DNA from: Flavobacteriaceae bacterium GF1
GTDB taxonomy: Bacteria > Bacteroidota > Bacteroidia > Flavobacteriales > Flavobacteriaceae
DNA length: 64,000 bases
NCBI GenBank assembly: GCA_009797885.1
Contig: WNKP01000001.1
Location: 806,001-870,000 of the forward strand
Direction: 5' to 3'
Made by a program: the position numbers and the translations under genes. The notes under the pieces were generated by a model. That model was not told the DNA's origin, made no database searches, and saw only the letters and a program-made list of their open reading frames with translations. This document shows positions 37,539 to 46,078 of this stretch, one piece after another; within the stretch, counting starts at the first letter, position 1, and each line of letters opens with the position of its first letter.

Positions 37539-37733
37539 TTAGGAGCTTGCCCCATTCTTATCCTCCAACTTTTCATCTTCCTTTGAGGCATCCTTGAATT
37601 CCTTGATACCACTACCGAGGCCTCGCATAAGCTCAGGGATTTTCTTTCCTCCGAAAAGCAAAAGAACCACCACTACTATAAGGACAATTTGCCAAGGACC
37701 AAGCATACCTAGAAAAAAAGATAGGGAAATCAT
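37539..37733 (-). CDS. tatA: Sec-independent translocase TatA/E
   Basis: The 64-residue protein has one membrane helix ([18 protein letters not shown]), the [17 protein letters not shown] amphipathic helix and a charged tail ([12 protein letters not shown]). This is the TatA/E signature. It forms the pore component of twin-arginine protein export, which needs TatC; that gene is not in this window. It precedes the PorE-like gene in the same direction, 191 bases apart, with no clear shared operon. Confidence 0.9.
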   Translation of the reverse strand: MISLSFFLGMLGPWQIVLIVVVVLLLFGGKKIPELMRGLGSGIKEFKDASKEDEKLEDKNGASS

Positions 37734-37876
37734 AATTGTTAAATTCTCATGTTAAGGGTGTAAAAATACAAAAAACCCATGTGCTTTGCTGTTAAAGAAC
37801 GAAATTGGGCCATAAACATTGTAAAGGAAAGCATAAAACCACTTGTAAATTCCAAAAACTTTCACAACTTGGGTGT

Positions 37877-37911
37877 TTTGGCCCAACAAGTCAAATCTAA
37901 AATTATCTTTG
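37877..37911 (+). promoter_or_regulatory. Full Bacteroidota promoter for the M23 peptidase gene
   Basis: TTTG at 37877-37880 and TATCTTTG at 37904-37911 are spaced by 23 bases, the same as at pgk. The -7 box ends only 5 bases before the ATG at 37917, so the transcript would be leaderless or nearly so. Confidence 0.65.
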
Positions 37912-37916
37912 CGTCC

Positions 37917-38786
37917 ATGGCGAACAAGAAAAGGAAGAGAAAGGAAATTAAAAGGAAACTGCTGCATAAGTATCGATTGGTGATACTTAACGAGAGTACG
38001 TTCGAAGAGAAGATTTCCTTTAAACTGAACAGACTCAACGTTTTTGTTACCGGTACGCTATTCATTATTGTCTTAATTGGTCTGACCACTTTATTGATAG
38101 CCTTTACCCCACTCCGTGAATATATTCCCGGATATTCCTCAACGAGGCTCAAAAGACAGGCCACCGAACTTACCTATAGGACAGATTCCCTGGTTACCGT
38201 CCTAAATTATACCAACAGGTATTTAGATAATGTGCGGTTGGTACTCCGCGGGGAGGTGGAGAATAATGAAACCAATCGTGATTCCCTCTTTGAACGCTAT
38301 AAACTGGACCCTTCAAAAGTTAATCTGGATCCCATTGAACAAGATTTAAGATTACGGGAAGAAGTGGCTTTGGAAGATAAATACAATTTGTTCGAACGAA
38401 ATCTGGAGGATTTTGGCAATGCCCTTTTTCCGCCGGTTTCGGGGACCATATCCCAAGGTTTTGACGCGGAAAAAAAGCATTTCGCCATTGATGTTGTGGC
38501 AGCTCAGGGCTCTCCTGTAAAAGCAGTTGCGGATGGGACCGTGATTTTTTCGGAATGGACGGCAGAAACAGGCTATGTTATTATCCTTGAGCACAGGGAC
38601 AACATTATTTCCGTTTACAAACACAATGGTTCCTTAAGCAAGTCCCAAGGGGATCTAGTACGCTCCGGAGAAGTTATTGCGTCCGTTGGCAATACTGGGG
38701 AACTCACCACAGGGCCCCACCTTCATTTTGAATTATGGCTGGACGGAAAACCAAAAGACCCTGCAGATTTTATTGACTTCAATTAG
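37917..38786 (+). CDS. M23-family peptidase with one membrane anchor
   Basis: The 289-residue protein has a basic N-terminus (MANKKRKRKEIKRK), one membrane helix (about 43-65) and a periplasmic part. A LytM/M23 zinc peptidase domain lies at about 170-289. Zinc ligands are seen in KHFAIDVVA (His and Asp near 188-192) and in GPHLHFELW (HLH near 270). It probably cuts peptide cross-bridges of peptidoglycan, or acts in an envelope-remodelling complex. The frame extends to 37779, but the promoter lies inside that stretch. The GH3 gene follows 4 bases later, so they are likely co-transcribed. Confidence 0.88.
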   Translation: MANKKRKRKEIKRKLLHKYRLVILNESTFEEKISFKLNRLNVFVTGTLFIIVLIGLTTLLIAFTPLREYIPGYSSTRLKRQATELTYRTDSLVTVLNYTNRYLDNVRLVLRGEVENNETNRDSLFERYKLDPSKVNLDPIEQDLRLREEVALEDKYNLFERNLEDFGNALFPPVSGTISQGFDAEKKHFAIDVVAAQGSPVKAVADGTVIFSEWTAETGYVIILEHRDNIISVYKHNGSLSKSQGDLVRSGEVIASVGNTGELTTGPHLHFELWLDGKPKDPADFIDFN

Positions 38787-38790
38787 CATT

Positions 38791-40287
38791 ATGTCCCTAA
38801 AGTCGTTTGCCGCCAAAATTTTTGCCCGCAGGATCGTAAGGAGAAATCTGAAATGGATAGCCAATCCCGTTACCACCCAGAAGAAGGTTTTTGAAGAATT
38901 GATTGCGCGTGCCAAGGGGACAAAGTTTGGGAGCGACCATGATTTTTCCAATATCAAAACCTATCGGGACTTTGTCAAGAACGTTCCCATAAGGGATTAC
39001 GAGCAACTAAAACCTTATGTAGAGCTGATCAAAGAAGGAAAAACGGATATCCTATGGCCGGGGAAACCCTTGTACTTTGCCAAGACCTCAGGCACTACAT
39101 CGGGAGCAAAGTACATTCCCATTACCAAGGAATCCATTAAACATCAGGTAAATGCGTCCAGGGACGCCATCCTCACTTATATTCATGAGACCCGAAATTC
39201 CAAGTTTGTGGATGGAAGGATGATCTTCTTGCAGGGCAGCCCGGAACTTGATGAGATCGGAGGCATAAAAATGGGGAGGCTATCTGGCATATCTGCCCAT
39301 TATGTCCCCAACTACCTTCAAAAAAACCGTTTGCCCAGTTGGGAGACCAATTGTATTGAAGACTGGGAAACCAAGGTGAATGCCATTATTGAGGAGACCG
39401 AAAATGAGGATATGACCGTTATTGCGGGAATACCTTCCTGGGTACAGATGTATTTTGAAAAGCTTAAGGAAAAACACGGTAAGGACGTTGGAGCGCTCTT
39501 TAAGAATTTTGAGCTCTTCATCTATGGAGGAGTGAATTATGAACCGTACAGGGCCAAGTTTGAGGGTTTGATCGGTAGGCCCGTGGACAGCATTGAGCTC
39601 TTTCCGGCAAGCGAAGGGTTCTTTGCCTATCAGGATACCCAAAGGGAAAAAGGGATGCTTTTACTTTTGAATTCGGGCATCTTTTACGAGTTTGTAAAAG
39701 CGGACGATTTTTTTGGATCGGACCCTGAACGCCTAACTATTGGGGAGGTGGAATTGGGCATCAATTACGTTATGATCATTAGCACCGATGCCGGGCTTTG
39801 GAGCTACAACCTGGGGGATACCGTTCAGTTTATTTCTTTGGAACCCTTCAAAGTAATAGTATCTGGGCGAATTAAGCACTTTATTTCTGCTTTTGGGGAA
39901 CACGTTATTGCCAAGGAAGTGGAACAAGCAATGCAGGAGGGCATTAAAAACACGGACGCGGAAGTGAACGAGTTTACCGTAGCGCCACAAATTACGCCAA
40001 CGGATGGTGGACTTCCCTATCATGAATGGTTGATAGAATTTGGAAAGCTTCCTTCGGATATGGAAAAGTTCATTGCAATTCTGGATCAATCCCTCCAGGA
40101 CCAAAACAGCTATTATTTTGATTTGATTGACGGAAAAATCCTTCAGACCCTAAAAGTATCCTGTATTGAAAAGGACGGATTCAAGAACTATATGAAGTCC
40201 ATTGGAAAATTGGGGGGCCAGAACAAGATCCAACGTTTGTCCAACGATCGAAAATTGGCAGATTCCCTTCAATCCTATACCATTTAA
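38791..40287 (+). CDS. GH3-family acyl-adenylate/amido synthetase-like protein
   Basis: This 498-residue protein belongs to the GH3 auxin-responsive promoter family, part of the adenylating-enzyme superfamily. The nucleotide-binding motif is FAKTSGTTSGAKYIPIT near residues 92-108. Later motifs include ELFPASEGFFAYQ and VSGRIKHFISAFGEH. Plant GH3 enzymes join acyl acids to amino acids; bacterial homologues are common in Bacteroidota but their substrates are unknown. The frame extends upstream to 38677 inside the M23 gene, and the ATG at 38791 is the start. Confidence 0.88.
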   Translation: MSLKSFAAKIFARRIVRRNLKWIANPVTTQKKVFEELIARAKGTKFGSDHDFSNIKTYRDFVKNVPIRDYEQLKPYVELIKEGKTDILWPGKPLYFAKTSGTTSGAKYIPITKESIKHQVNASRDAILTYIHETRNSKFVDGRMIFLQGSPELDEIGGIKMGRLSGISAHYVPNYLQKNRLPSWETNCIEDWETKVNAIIEETENEDMTVIAGIPSWVQMYFEKLKEKHGKDVGALFKNFELFIYGGVNYEPYRAKFEGLIGRPVDSIELFPASEGFFAYQDTQREKGMLLLLNSGIFYEFVKADDFFGSDPERLTIGEVELGINYVMIISTDAGLWSYNLGDTVQFISLEPFKVIVSGRIKHFISAFGEHVIAKEVEQAMQEGIKNTDAEVNEFTVAPQITPTDGGLPYHEWLIEFGKLPSDMEKFIAILDQSLQDQNSYYFDLIDGKILQTLKVSCIEKDGFKNYMKSIGKLGGQNKIQRLSNDRKLADSLQSYTI

Positions 40288-40376
40288 CCGTAAATAAAGA
40301 GTGTTTCCCCGGTGGCAGGTTTGTACAAAAAAGGATACATAAAGACCTTGCTTTATGCAACACTTCCCATAAATAG

Positions 40377-40538
40377 GAACTCGTCTTGAGTTTGGAGGGT
40401 TTAGGGAAAAAATAAGATTTTGTGCCCAGATGAAGGCTTTTTTGCGTTGCATAGCCATAGCTACGGAACAAGAAAAAGACAAAATATGGGTGCAGGCAGC
40501 TGTTTTTGCAGCAAATTTTATGAACTCAAGACGAGTTC
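40377..40538. repeat. 162-base element bounded by 16-base inverted repeats
   Basis: GAACTCGTCTTGAGTT at 40377-40392 is matched exactly, in reverse complement, by AACTCAAGACGAGTTC at 40523-40538. Each end is also a partial palindrome (GAACTC...GAGTT). The 130-base interior has no coding frame but holds shorter complementary tracts (ATTTTGT and ACAAAAT). It could be a MITE-like element, a large RNA fold or a terminator-like structure. Target-site duplications are not evident. Confidence 0.55.
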
Positions 40539-40595
40539 TAGTTTAGCTTTTTCCCAAACAAGTAGCGGATAGGGTTTAGTTATGTCCAATTCGTG

Positions 40596-40603
40596 TATTT
40601 TTG
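40596..40603 (+). promoter_or_regulatory. Bacteroidota -7 promoter element for the DUF6909 gene
   Basis: TATTTTTG matches TAnnTTTG and ends 15 bases before the ATG at 40619. It supports that start over an in-frame TTG at 40601, which overlaps the box. Confidence 0.6.
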
Positions 40604-40618
40604 TGCGGAAATAATTAC

Positions 40619-42304
40619 ATGGACGCCAAAACAAAGGAAACAACCAGGGCTCAGGAGTCCACAAACGCCATTGAACGTTTGTACGTGACCATGAGACATT
40701 TGTTCAACCGGGGATTTTACAAACCCTCTGGAGTTTCTGGGAATGCCCTTAAAAATGCACTTCTTGTCCTTAGGCCGGAAATATATGGCTCAGTGGCCGA
40801 GGAAAAAGGAGAGCTCAATGGATTGATTTATGTTTTGGAACGTTTACCGGAGGGGATAGAGCAATGCCGCTTTATCAATTTAACGTCCGATGAAGGCTTC
40901 TCAAAATCACATTTAAAGCCGATTATTCCCCCAAAAAGAAGAAGGAACTGTTATCGGATCGATGAGGAACAGATGAATATTGAGATTACCAGGGGGCGAT
41001 CGGACATCTATGATATTCTTACCCATCTTACCTTTCTCTTTATAGAATCGAACAAAATTTGTGAACGGGTCTTTTTTGAGGAAGATCAATCCACCGTACG
41101 GGATTGGGATAAATTGGTTGCCTTTGTGCAAAGCAGGAAAAAAACCGAGCACGCCCGGGAAGTTGCCTTGATCCATGCCGCCAATATCCTGGGAAGGACT
41201 TTTGAAGAAGTGGTCGAAGTGCACAACAAGCTAAGTACGGAAAAGCAAAAAGACCGTTTTCTTGAAATTATCTATTGGCTGGGAAAGCTGTCCATTGAAG
41301 AACAGACTACGGGAAATAAAAGGACCATTACGTTCAGCCCCTTGCTCAGGGAAAGTTTGGGGCACCATATCCATGGGGAACGCTGGGCCATCACCGTTAA
41401 GGAAAAAATGCTCGAGTTGGATTTGATCAACCGTCCCATACATATTATCAGTGCAAATATGCACAGCGTTATGAATACGCTTTTTGCCCGAAATGCACTA
41501 AAGGACGAGCTACCAAAAACAGCGCCCCTGGACATTTACAAAACCCTTAGTATTAACAAAAAGGAGGCGCTTCAAGAAAAGGTTTTGAAGGTGGCAGCGG
41601 AAAATGGAATGGTCTATATTGATGATACCTCAGGGGCAAACATTGATGTACAGCTTTTCGATACGGCAAAATTTAATGAAGCCGCTTGCTGTTACGCATT
41701 TCCAAAAACAAAGGACAAGGCCAGCAAACCTGTTATATTTGTCATGGATTATGCATTTGGTGAACAAGCTTTTGAGACCATTGACGAGTTGTTGAAGCCT
41801 TACGAGGTTGATGGAAAAAAACATTTCTTGGACGTCCATTCCATTTCCATAATGGGCAAAGCAGGAATTTTGGACGGCAAAAAAGGGGATCTGATGATTC
41901 CTTCAGCACATATTTTTGAAGGTACCGCGGACAATTACCCCTTCAAAAACGAACTTTGTTCGGCCGATTTTGAAGGGTATGGTCTAGAGGTTTTTGAGGG
42001 TACTATGGTCACCGTTTTGGGAACCTCATTGCAGAACAAGGATATTCTCCGGTTTTTTTACGAATCCACTTGGAATGTCATAGGCTTGGAGATGGAAGGG
42101 GTACATTACCAAAAGGCCATCCAATCTGCCTCTAAAATTCGTAAAAGTATACGGAAGGATATCAAGGTCAGGTACGCCTATTATGCCTCGGACAATCCTT
42201 TGGAAACCGGAAGTACCTTGGCATCCGGCGGGTTGGGGACCGCAGGGGTAAAACCGACCTACTTGATTACAGATAAAATTTTGGAACAATTATTCAATTC
42301 ATAG
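40619..42304 (+). CDS. DUF6909-family protein with a nucleoside-phosphorylase-like C-terminus
   Basis: The 561-residue cytoplasmic protein has a helical N-terminal part (IERLYVTMRHLFNRGFYKPSG, then IPPKRRRNCYRIDEEQMNIEITRGRS). The C-terminal part contains VIGLEMEGVHYQKAI, which resembles the conserved Met-Glu motif of the PNP/UDP phosphorylase family. It also contains TGSTLASGGLGTAGVKPTY. I assign it to DUF6909 from memory of the N-terminal motifs; function is unknown. It lies 3 bases before the Wzz-like gene, so it may lead the polysaccharide operon or simply read into it. Confidence 0.65.
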   Translation: MDAKTKETTRAQESTNAIERLYVTMRHLFNRGFYKPSGVSGNALKNALLVLRPEIYGSVAEEKGELNGLIYVLERLPEGIEQCRFINLTSDEGFSKSHLKPIIPPKRRRNCYRIDEEQMNIEITRGRSDIYDILTHLTFLFIESNKICERVFFEEDQSTVRDWDKLVAFVQSRKKTEHAREVALIHAANILGRTFEEVVEVHNKLSTEKQKDRFLEIIYWLGKLSIEEQTTGNKRTITFSPLLRESLGHHIHGERWAITVKEKMLELDLINRPIHIISANMHSVMNTLFARNALKDELPKTAPLDIYKTLSINKKEALQEKVLKVAAENGMVYIDDTSGANIDVQLFDTAKFNEAACCYAFPKTKDKASKPVIFVMDYAFGEQAFETIDELLKPYEVDGKKHFLDVHSISIMGKAGILDGKKGDLMIPSAHIFEGTADNYPFKNELCSADFEGYGLEVFEGTMVTVLGTSLQNKDILRFFYESTWNVIGLEMEGVHYQKAIQSASKIRKSIRKDIKVRYAYYASDNPLETGSTLASGGLGTAGVKPTYLITDKILEQLFNS

Positions 42305-42307
42305 ACA

Positions 42308-43351
42308 ATGGCTGAGCAAACAAATAAGAACACTTCGGAAGAAATGGATCTGGGGCAACTGTTCCAATTAATTGGGAGGGGCTTTCAAAAGCTGTTCAAT
42401 TTCATAGGATCAATTCTCAGCGGAATTTTTCATGCTATAATTACTTTCCTTCTTTTTCTGCAAAAGAATTTTGTTGTCTTGGCGATTACCGTTATCGTTG
42501 GGGCTGTAGGAGGGTTCTTGGCCGATTCATATAAGACTCCGATGTATATTTCCAAAATGGTAGTGGAGCCTAACTTTAACAGTGTGCAACAATTATATAA
42601 CAACATTGATTTTTACAATGATTTGGCCATGGCTAGGGACTCATTGACACTATCAAGGGCATTGGAAATTTCCGTTAGTGAGGCCACGACTATAAAGAAA
42701 GTTTTTGTGGACTCCTATTCCGATGAAAATCAAAAAATCAAACTGTTTGATGAATTTATCAAGGAGTTGGACACTACGACCGTAAAGGCACTGGACTACC
42801 AGAGTTATTTGGAGAACTTCAACTCCATGGACGCTCGTTTTCACCAAATATCAATAGTGAGTACTGACAATTCTATAGCTAAAAAAACACAAAACGCTAT
42901 TGTTAGTTCAATTTCGGCCAATGATTACTTTAAGTTACAAAAGGAAATTAATGATGAGAATTTGGATTTACAGGAGAAGATCTATAATCAACAACTTTCT
43001 GAAATAGATTCCTTACAGCAATTGTACAAAAGGGTACTGGAAAAAGAAGCGGATAAACCTATGCAAGGAACCAGTATTAATTTAGCGGAGAATGGCGAAG
43101 CCCAGAATAAGGAGCTGGCGCTGGTCCAAGAACGTGACATTTTAAAAGACCGATTGGTAGTGTTGAATCTTGAAAGGGCAAATAAATCCGCAATTTTGAA
43201 TGTAATCAGTGATTTTCCGGCTAGGGGGGTAAAGGTTAAGGGGTTTTGGAGGAGTTATAAATTTGTTTTGCCAATACTTTTTCTAGGGATGGTCTTATTT
43301 GTTCTTTTACTAGTTCAACTGAACACTTTTTTAAAAAAACATTCCGTATAG
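42308..43351 (+). CDS. Wzz/GumC-like chain-length or export protein
   Basis: This 347-residue protein has two membrane segments, at about 48-68 and about 315-335, either side of a long coiled-coil periplasmic part. This is the Wzz/Etk N-terminal layout of polysaccharide co-polymerases. The usual Pro-rich sequence before the second helix is weak, and no C-terminal kinase domain is present. It probably regulates chain length or links synthesis with export. It is the first clear gene of the polysaccharide cluster and precedes wecB by 13 bases. Confidence 0.7.
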   Translation: MAEQTNKNTSEEMDLGQLFQLIGRGFQKLFNFIGSILSGIFHAIITFLLFLQKNFVVLAITVIVGAVGGFLADSYKTPMYISKMVVEPNFNSVQQLYNNIDFYNDLAMARDSLTLSRALEISVSEATTIKKVFVDSYSDENQKIKLFDEFIKELDTTTVKALDYQSYLENFNSMDARFHQISIVSTDNSIAKKTQNAIVSSISANDYFKLQKEINDENLDLQEKIYNQQLSEIDSLQQLYKRVLEKEADKPMQGTSINLAENGEAQNKELALVQERDILKDRLVVLNLERANKSAILNVISDFPARGVKVKGFWRSYKFVLPILFLGMVLFVLLLVQLNTFLKKHSV

Positions 43352-43364
43352 AGAAAGTGCCAAA

Positions 43365-44495
43365 ATGACTAAAAACTTAATTGTATTCGGGACACGACCA
43401 GAAGCCATAAAGATGGCACCATTGATTAAGGAATTCAAGAAGTTTCCTGGAAGTTTCGAGACCAAGGTTTGTATCACAGCGCAGCACAGGGAGATGTTGG
43501 ACCAAGTACTGTCTTTTTTTGAAATAGTTCCGGATTATGATTTGGACTTGATGAGGCCCAATCAAAATCTTTATTCTTTGACAGCCGACATTATCCTGGG
43601 CCTTAAGCCAATTTTAGAGGACTATAATCCAGACTTTGTTTTTGTACATGGCGATACTACCACGAGCATGGCTTCGAGTTTGGCAGCATTCTACGCACAA
43701 TCCAAAGTTTGCCATATTGAAGCAGGCCTTAGGACATTTAACCTGAAATCGCCTTTTCCAGAGGAAATGAATAGGTGTGTGACCGGCGTATTTTCCCAAT
43801 TCCATTTTGCACCAACAAATATTTCGAAAGAAAATCTTCTAAAAGAAAACAAAGACAAGAAGGCTATTTTGGTTACTGGAAATACGGTTATAGATGCTTT
43901 AAATTTTAGTGTAAAAAAAGTTACGGCAAATGGGTTTAATGATACTGAAATAGCTGAATTAACAAAATTGATTGATGTTGAAAAAAGAATCATTTTGGTT
44001 ACAGGACATCGTCGCGAAAATCATGGCCAAGGATTTATTAACATTTGTAATGCGCTAAAGCAATTGGCAATAGATCATGGCGATGTGCAAATTATTTATC
44101 CAGTGCACTTAAACCCAAATGTTCAAAGACCGGTTTATGAGCTTTTAAATCAAATAGAAAACATAGAACTAATTGCTCCGTTGTCTTATCCAGCATTTGT
44201 TTGGCTAATGAATCAGTCTTATTTGATACTAACTGATAGCGGAGGGGTACAGGAAGAGGCTCCAAGTTTGGGGAAGCCCGTTTTGGTAATGCGCGATACT
44301 ACCGAACGACCTGAGGCGGTAGAGGCTGGAACGGTTATTCTCGTTGGAACCGACAAGGATAAAATAATCTATGAAATCAAAAGACTACTAAAGGACAAAA
44401 CTTTTTATAAAAACATGAGCAAACTGCACAATCCATATGGAGATGGGAAATCATCAGAGCGAATAGTTCGTTATATTCAGGGGTTAAACGTTTAA
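43365..44495 (+). CDS. wecB: UDP-N-acetylglucosamine 2-epimerase (non-hydrolysing)
   Basis: The 376-residue enzyme converts UDP-GlcNAc to UDP-ManNAc. Signature motifs are GTRPEAIKMAPLI at the start, VHGDTTTSMA, HIEAGLRTF, PFPEEMNRC, TGHRRENHGQG and the nucleotide-binding TDSGGVQEEAPSLGKPVLVMRDTTERPEA. The length matches the family. Its stop overlaps the ATG of the beta-helix gene by one base. WecC two genes later would oxidise its product to UDP-ManNAcA. Confidence 0.95.
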   Translation: MTKNLIVFGTRPEAIKMAPLIKEFKKFPGSFETKVCITAQHREMLDQVLSFFEIVPDYDLDLMRPNQNLYSLTADIILGLKPILEDYNPDFVFVHGDTTTSMASSLAAFYAQSKVCHIEAGLRTFNLKSPFPEEMNRCVTGVFSQFHFAPTNISKENLLKENKDKKAILVTGNTVIDALNFSVKKVTANGFNDTEIAELTKLIDVEKRIILVTGHRRENHGQGFINICNALKQLAIDHGDVQIIYPVHLNPNVQRPVYELLNQIENIELIAPLSYPAFVWLMNQSYLILTDSGGVQEEAPSLGKPVLVMRDTTERPEAVEAGTVILVGTDKDKIIYEIKRLLKDKTFYKNMSKLHNPYGDGKSSERIVRYIQGLNV

Positions 44496-46078
44496 TGGTC
44501 TTACCAATGAGAAGTAAACATAAAGAGATGCTATTGTTCGTTTTGATAACAATATGCAATCTATGGATATTAGTGGGTCAAAAAACTTATTTTGTTTCCT
44601 TAGAGGGCAATGATGATAATACAGGTCTGTCCCAACGTGCTTCTTGGCGAACTATTTCTTATGCTGCCTCTTCGAAAAGTCCAATTAAACCAGGAGATAC
44701 TGTATATATCAAAGCTGGAAACTACGGAAATGAAAACGTTGTTTTTGAGAAAGGCGGTAGAGCAAAAAAACAGATAACGTTTGAAGGGTATTTATCCATT
44801 CCAGGGGATAATCCACAACTTGATTGGGAATACGGTGATAATCTTAACCCAATGAAGATGCCCCTTTTGGATGGAGGAGATAGGAGCCAAGGTATTGGAA
44901 TCGCTTTGTATGACAAAAAGTACATTAATATCAAGAATGTACAGATCACCAATTATGAAATTGGCCTTCATGCCTTAAAGTCCCGCAATATTAGATTAAA
45001 TAATATCGTGGCCATGTTTTTTGGAGATGTACACGAAGAGTATCATGGGAAAGGGATTGCCTTCGGGTCCAATAACAAAAAAAACATGGGGAGCCATAAC
45101 AAAATCGAAAATTGTATAGTTTACAATGCTTGTGCAGAAGGATTGTCAATTTATGGTGATTATCATCACGTCAACAATTGCCGGATATATAGTGATGATA
45201 ATTCTACTGGGCTTAATAGCTCAATGGACTATTATATACATATAGGGGGCAATAACAACATTGTAGAGAATAGTTACGTAGAACGTATTGGCGATTTGAA
45301 ACATGGTGGTCATGGTATTGATATAAAACGAAATTGCCAGAACAACATAATCAGAAACTGCATCGCTAAAAACATGAGGTTAAATGGGTATGAATTACGA
45401 CATAGGGGCGTTAAATATAATCTTATTGAGAATTGTAAAGCCATCAATTGTGGATACACGATCAGAGACGGCGCAAGCTACAATACCATTAGAAATTGTA
45501 CGGCTGAGGGCGCAGCCTCTTCGGTTTTGTTTTTTGATACCACAGAGGACGAGGGCGCACAATATGCAGGGAGATATAATACGTTTGAAAATTGTGTTTT
45601 CAGAAACTCCAAAGAAAATGTCATAAAGTTTTTTCATCATAACCCGGCAACATTGTCCATAGTGGATAATAACGTATTTGTAAACTGTGTTTTTGATGGG
45701 GGAGAATATTTAATTAATGCAGACCGGGAAAATATAGATAACAAGATGATAAACAGTATAGTTACCAACGTAGAAAATTATTCTCGCAGCATTTTTTTCT
45801 CCATTCGCCCATTGGCCGTTAATTTTGATTTTGAGTATACCAACTTCTGGAATAATGGTTTTGATGCACCAAAGGGTAAAAGCGTAACCACATTCGACCC
45901 TCATTTTGTCGACATTCAAAATGGCGATTATCATCTAAAAGAAACCTCCCCTTGTATTGGTATTGGAATACCGACAAAAGCCCCTGATTTTGATTTTGAC
46001 GGAGACGTTAGAAACAAAGAGCGCATTGACCTTGGACCATATATATTTAAGAACACAAATGAATCCCGAGAAAACTAA
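44495..46078 (+). CDS. Secreted right-handed beta-helix protein
   Basis: The 527-residue protein starts with a short hydrophilic stretch, then a hydrophobic segment (MLLFVLITICNLWILVGQ) that looks like a signal peptide. A GNDDNTG...SWRTISYA motif follows, typical of DUF1565-type beta-helices. The body holds parallel beta-helix coils of the form N-x-I-x-N-C (NKIENCIVYNAC, NIIRNCIAKN, NLIENCKAIN, NTIRNCTAEG). Such folds are shared by polysaccharide lyases, epimerases and tailspikes, so it may process or modify the polymer. It overlaps wecB by one base and wecC by 20 bases. No catalytic residues are assigned. Confidence 0.78.
   Translation: MVLPMRSKHKEMLLFVLITICNLWILVGQKTYFVSLEGNDDNTGLSQRASWRTISYAASSKSPIKPGDTVYIKAGNYGNENVVFEKGGRAKKQITFEGYLSIPGDNPQLDWEYGDNLNPMKMPLLDGGDRSQGIGIALYDKKYINIKNVQITNYEIGLHALKSRNIRLNNIVAMFFGDVHEEYHGKGIAFGSNNKKNMGSHNKIENCIVYNACAEGLSIYGDYHHVNNCRIYSDDNSTGLNSSMDYYIHIGGNNNIVENSYVERIGDLKHGGHGIDIKRNCQNNIIRNCIAKNMRLNGYELRHRGVKYNLIENCKAINCGYTIRDGASYNTIRNCTAEGAASSVLFFDTTEDEGAQYAGRYNTFENCVFRNSKENVIKFFHHNPATLSIVDNNVFVNCVFDGGEYLINADRENIDNKMINSIVTNVENYSRSIFFSIRPLAVNFDFEYTNFWNNGFDAPKGKSVTTFDPHFVDIQNGDYHLKETSPCIGIGIPTKAPDFDFDGDVRNKERIDLGPYIFKNTNESREN

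Larger units (their letters stand above)
40288..40618. other. Intergenic region with a terminal-inverted-repeat element
   Basis: No coding frame is credible here. CATAAAG (40338-40344) and CTTTATG (40351-40357) form a 7-base hairpin with a 6-base loop beyond the GH3 stop, but no T-run follows. The inverted-repeat element at 40377-40538 and the promoter at 40596 fill the rest. Confidence 0.7.
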
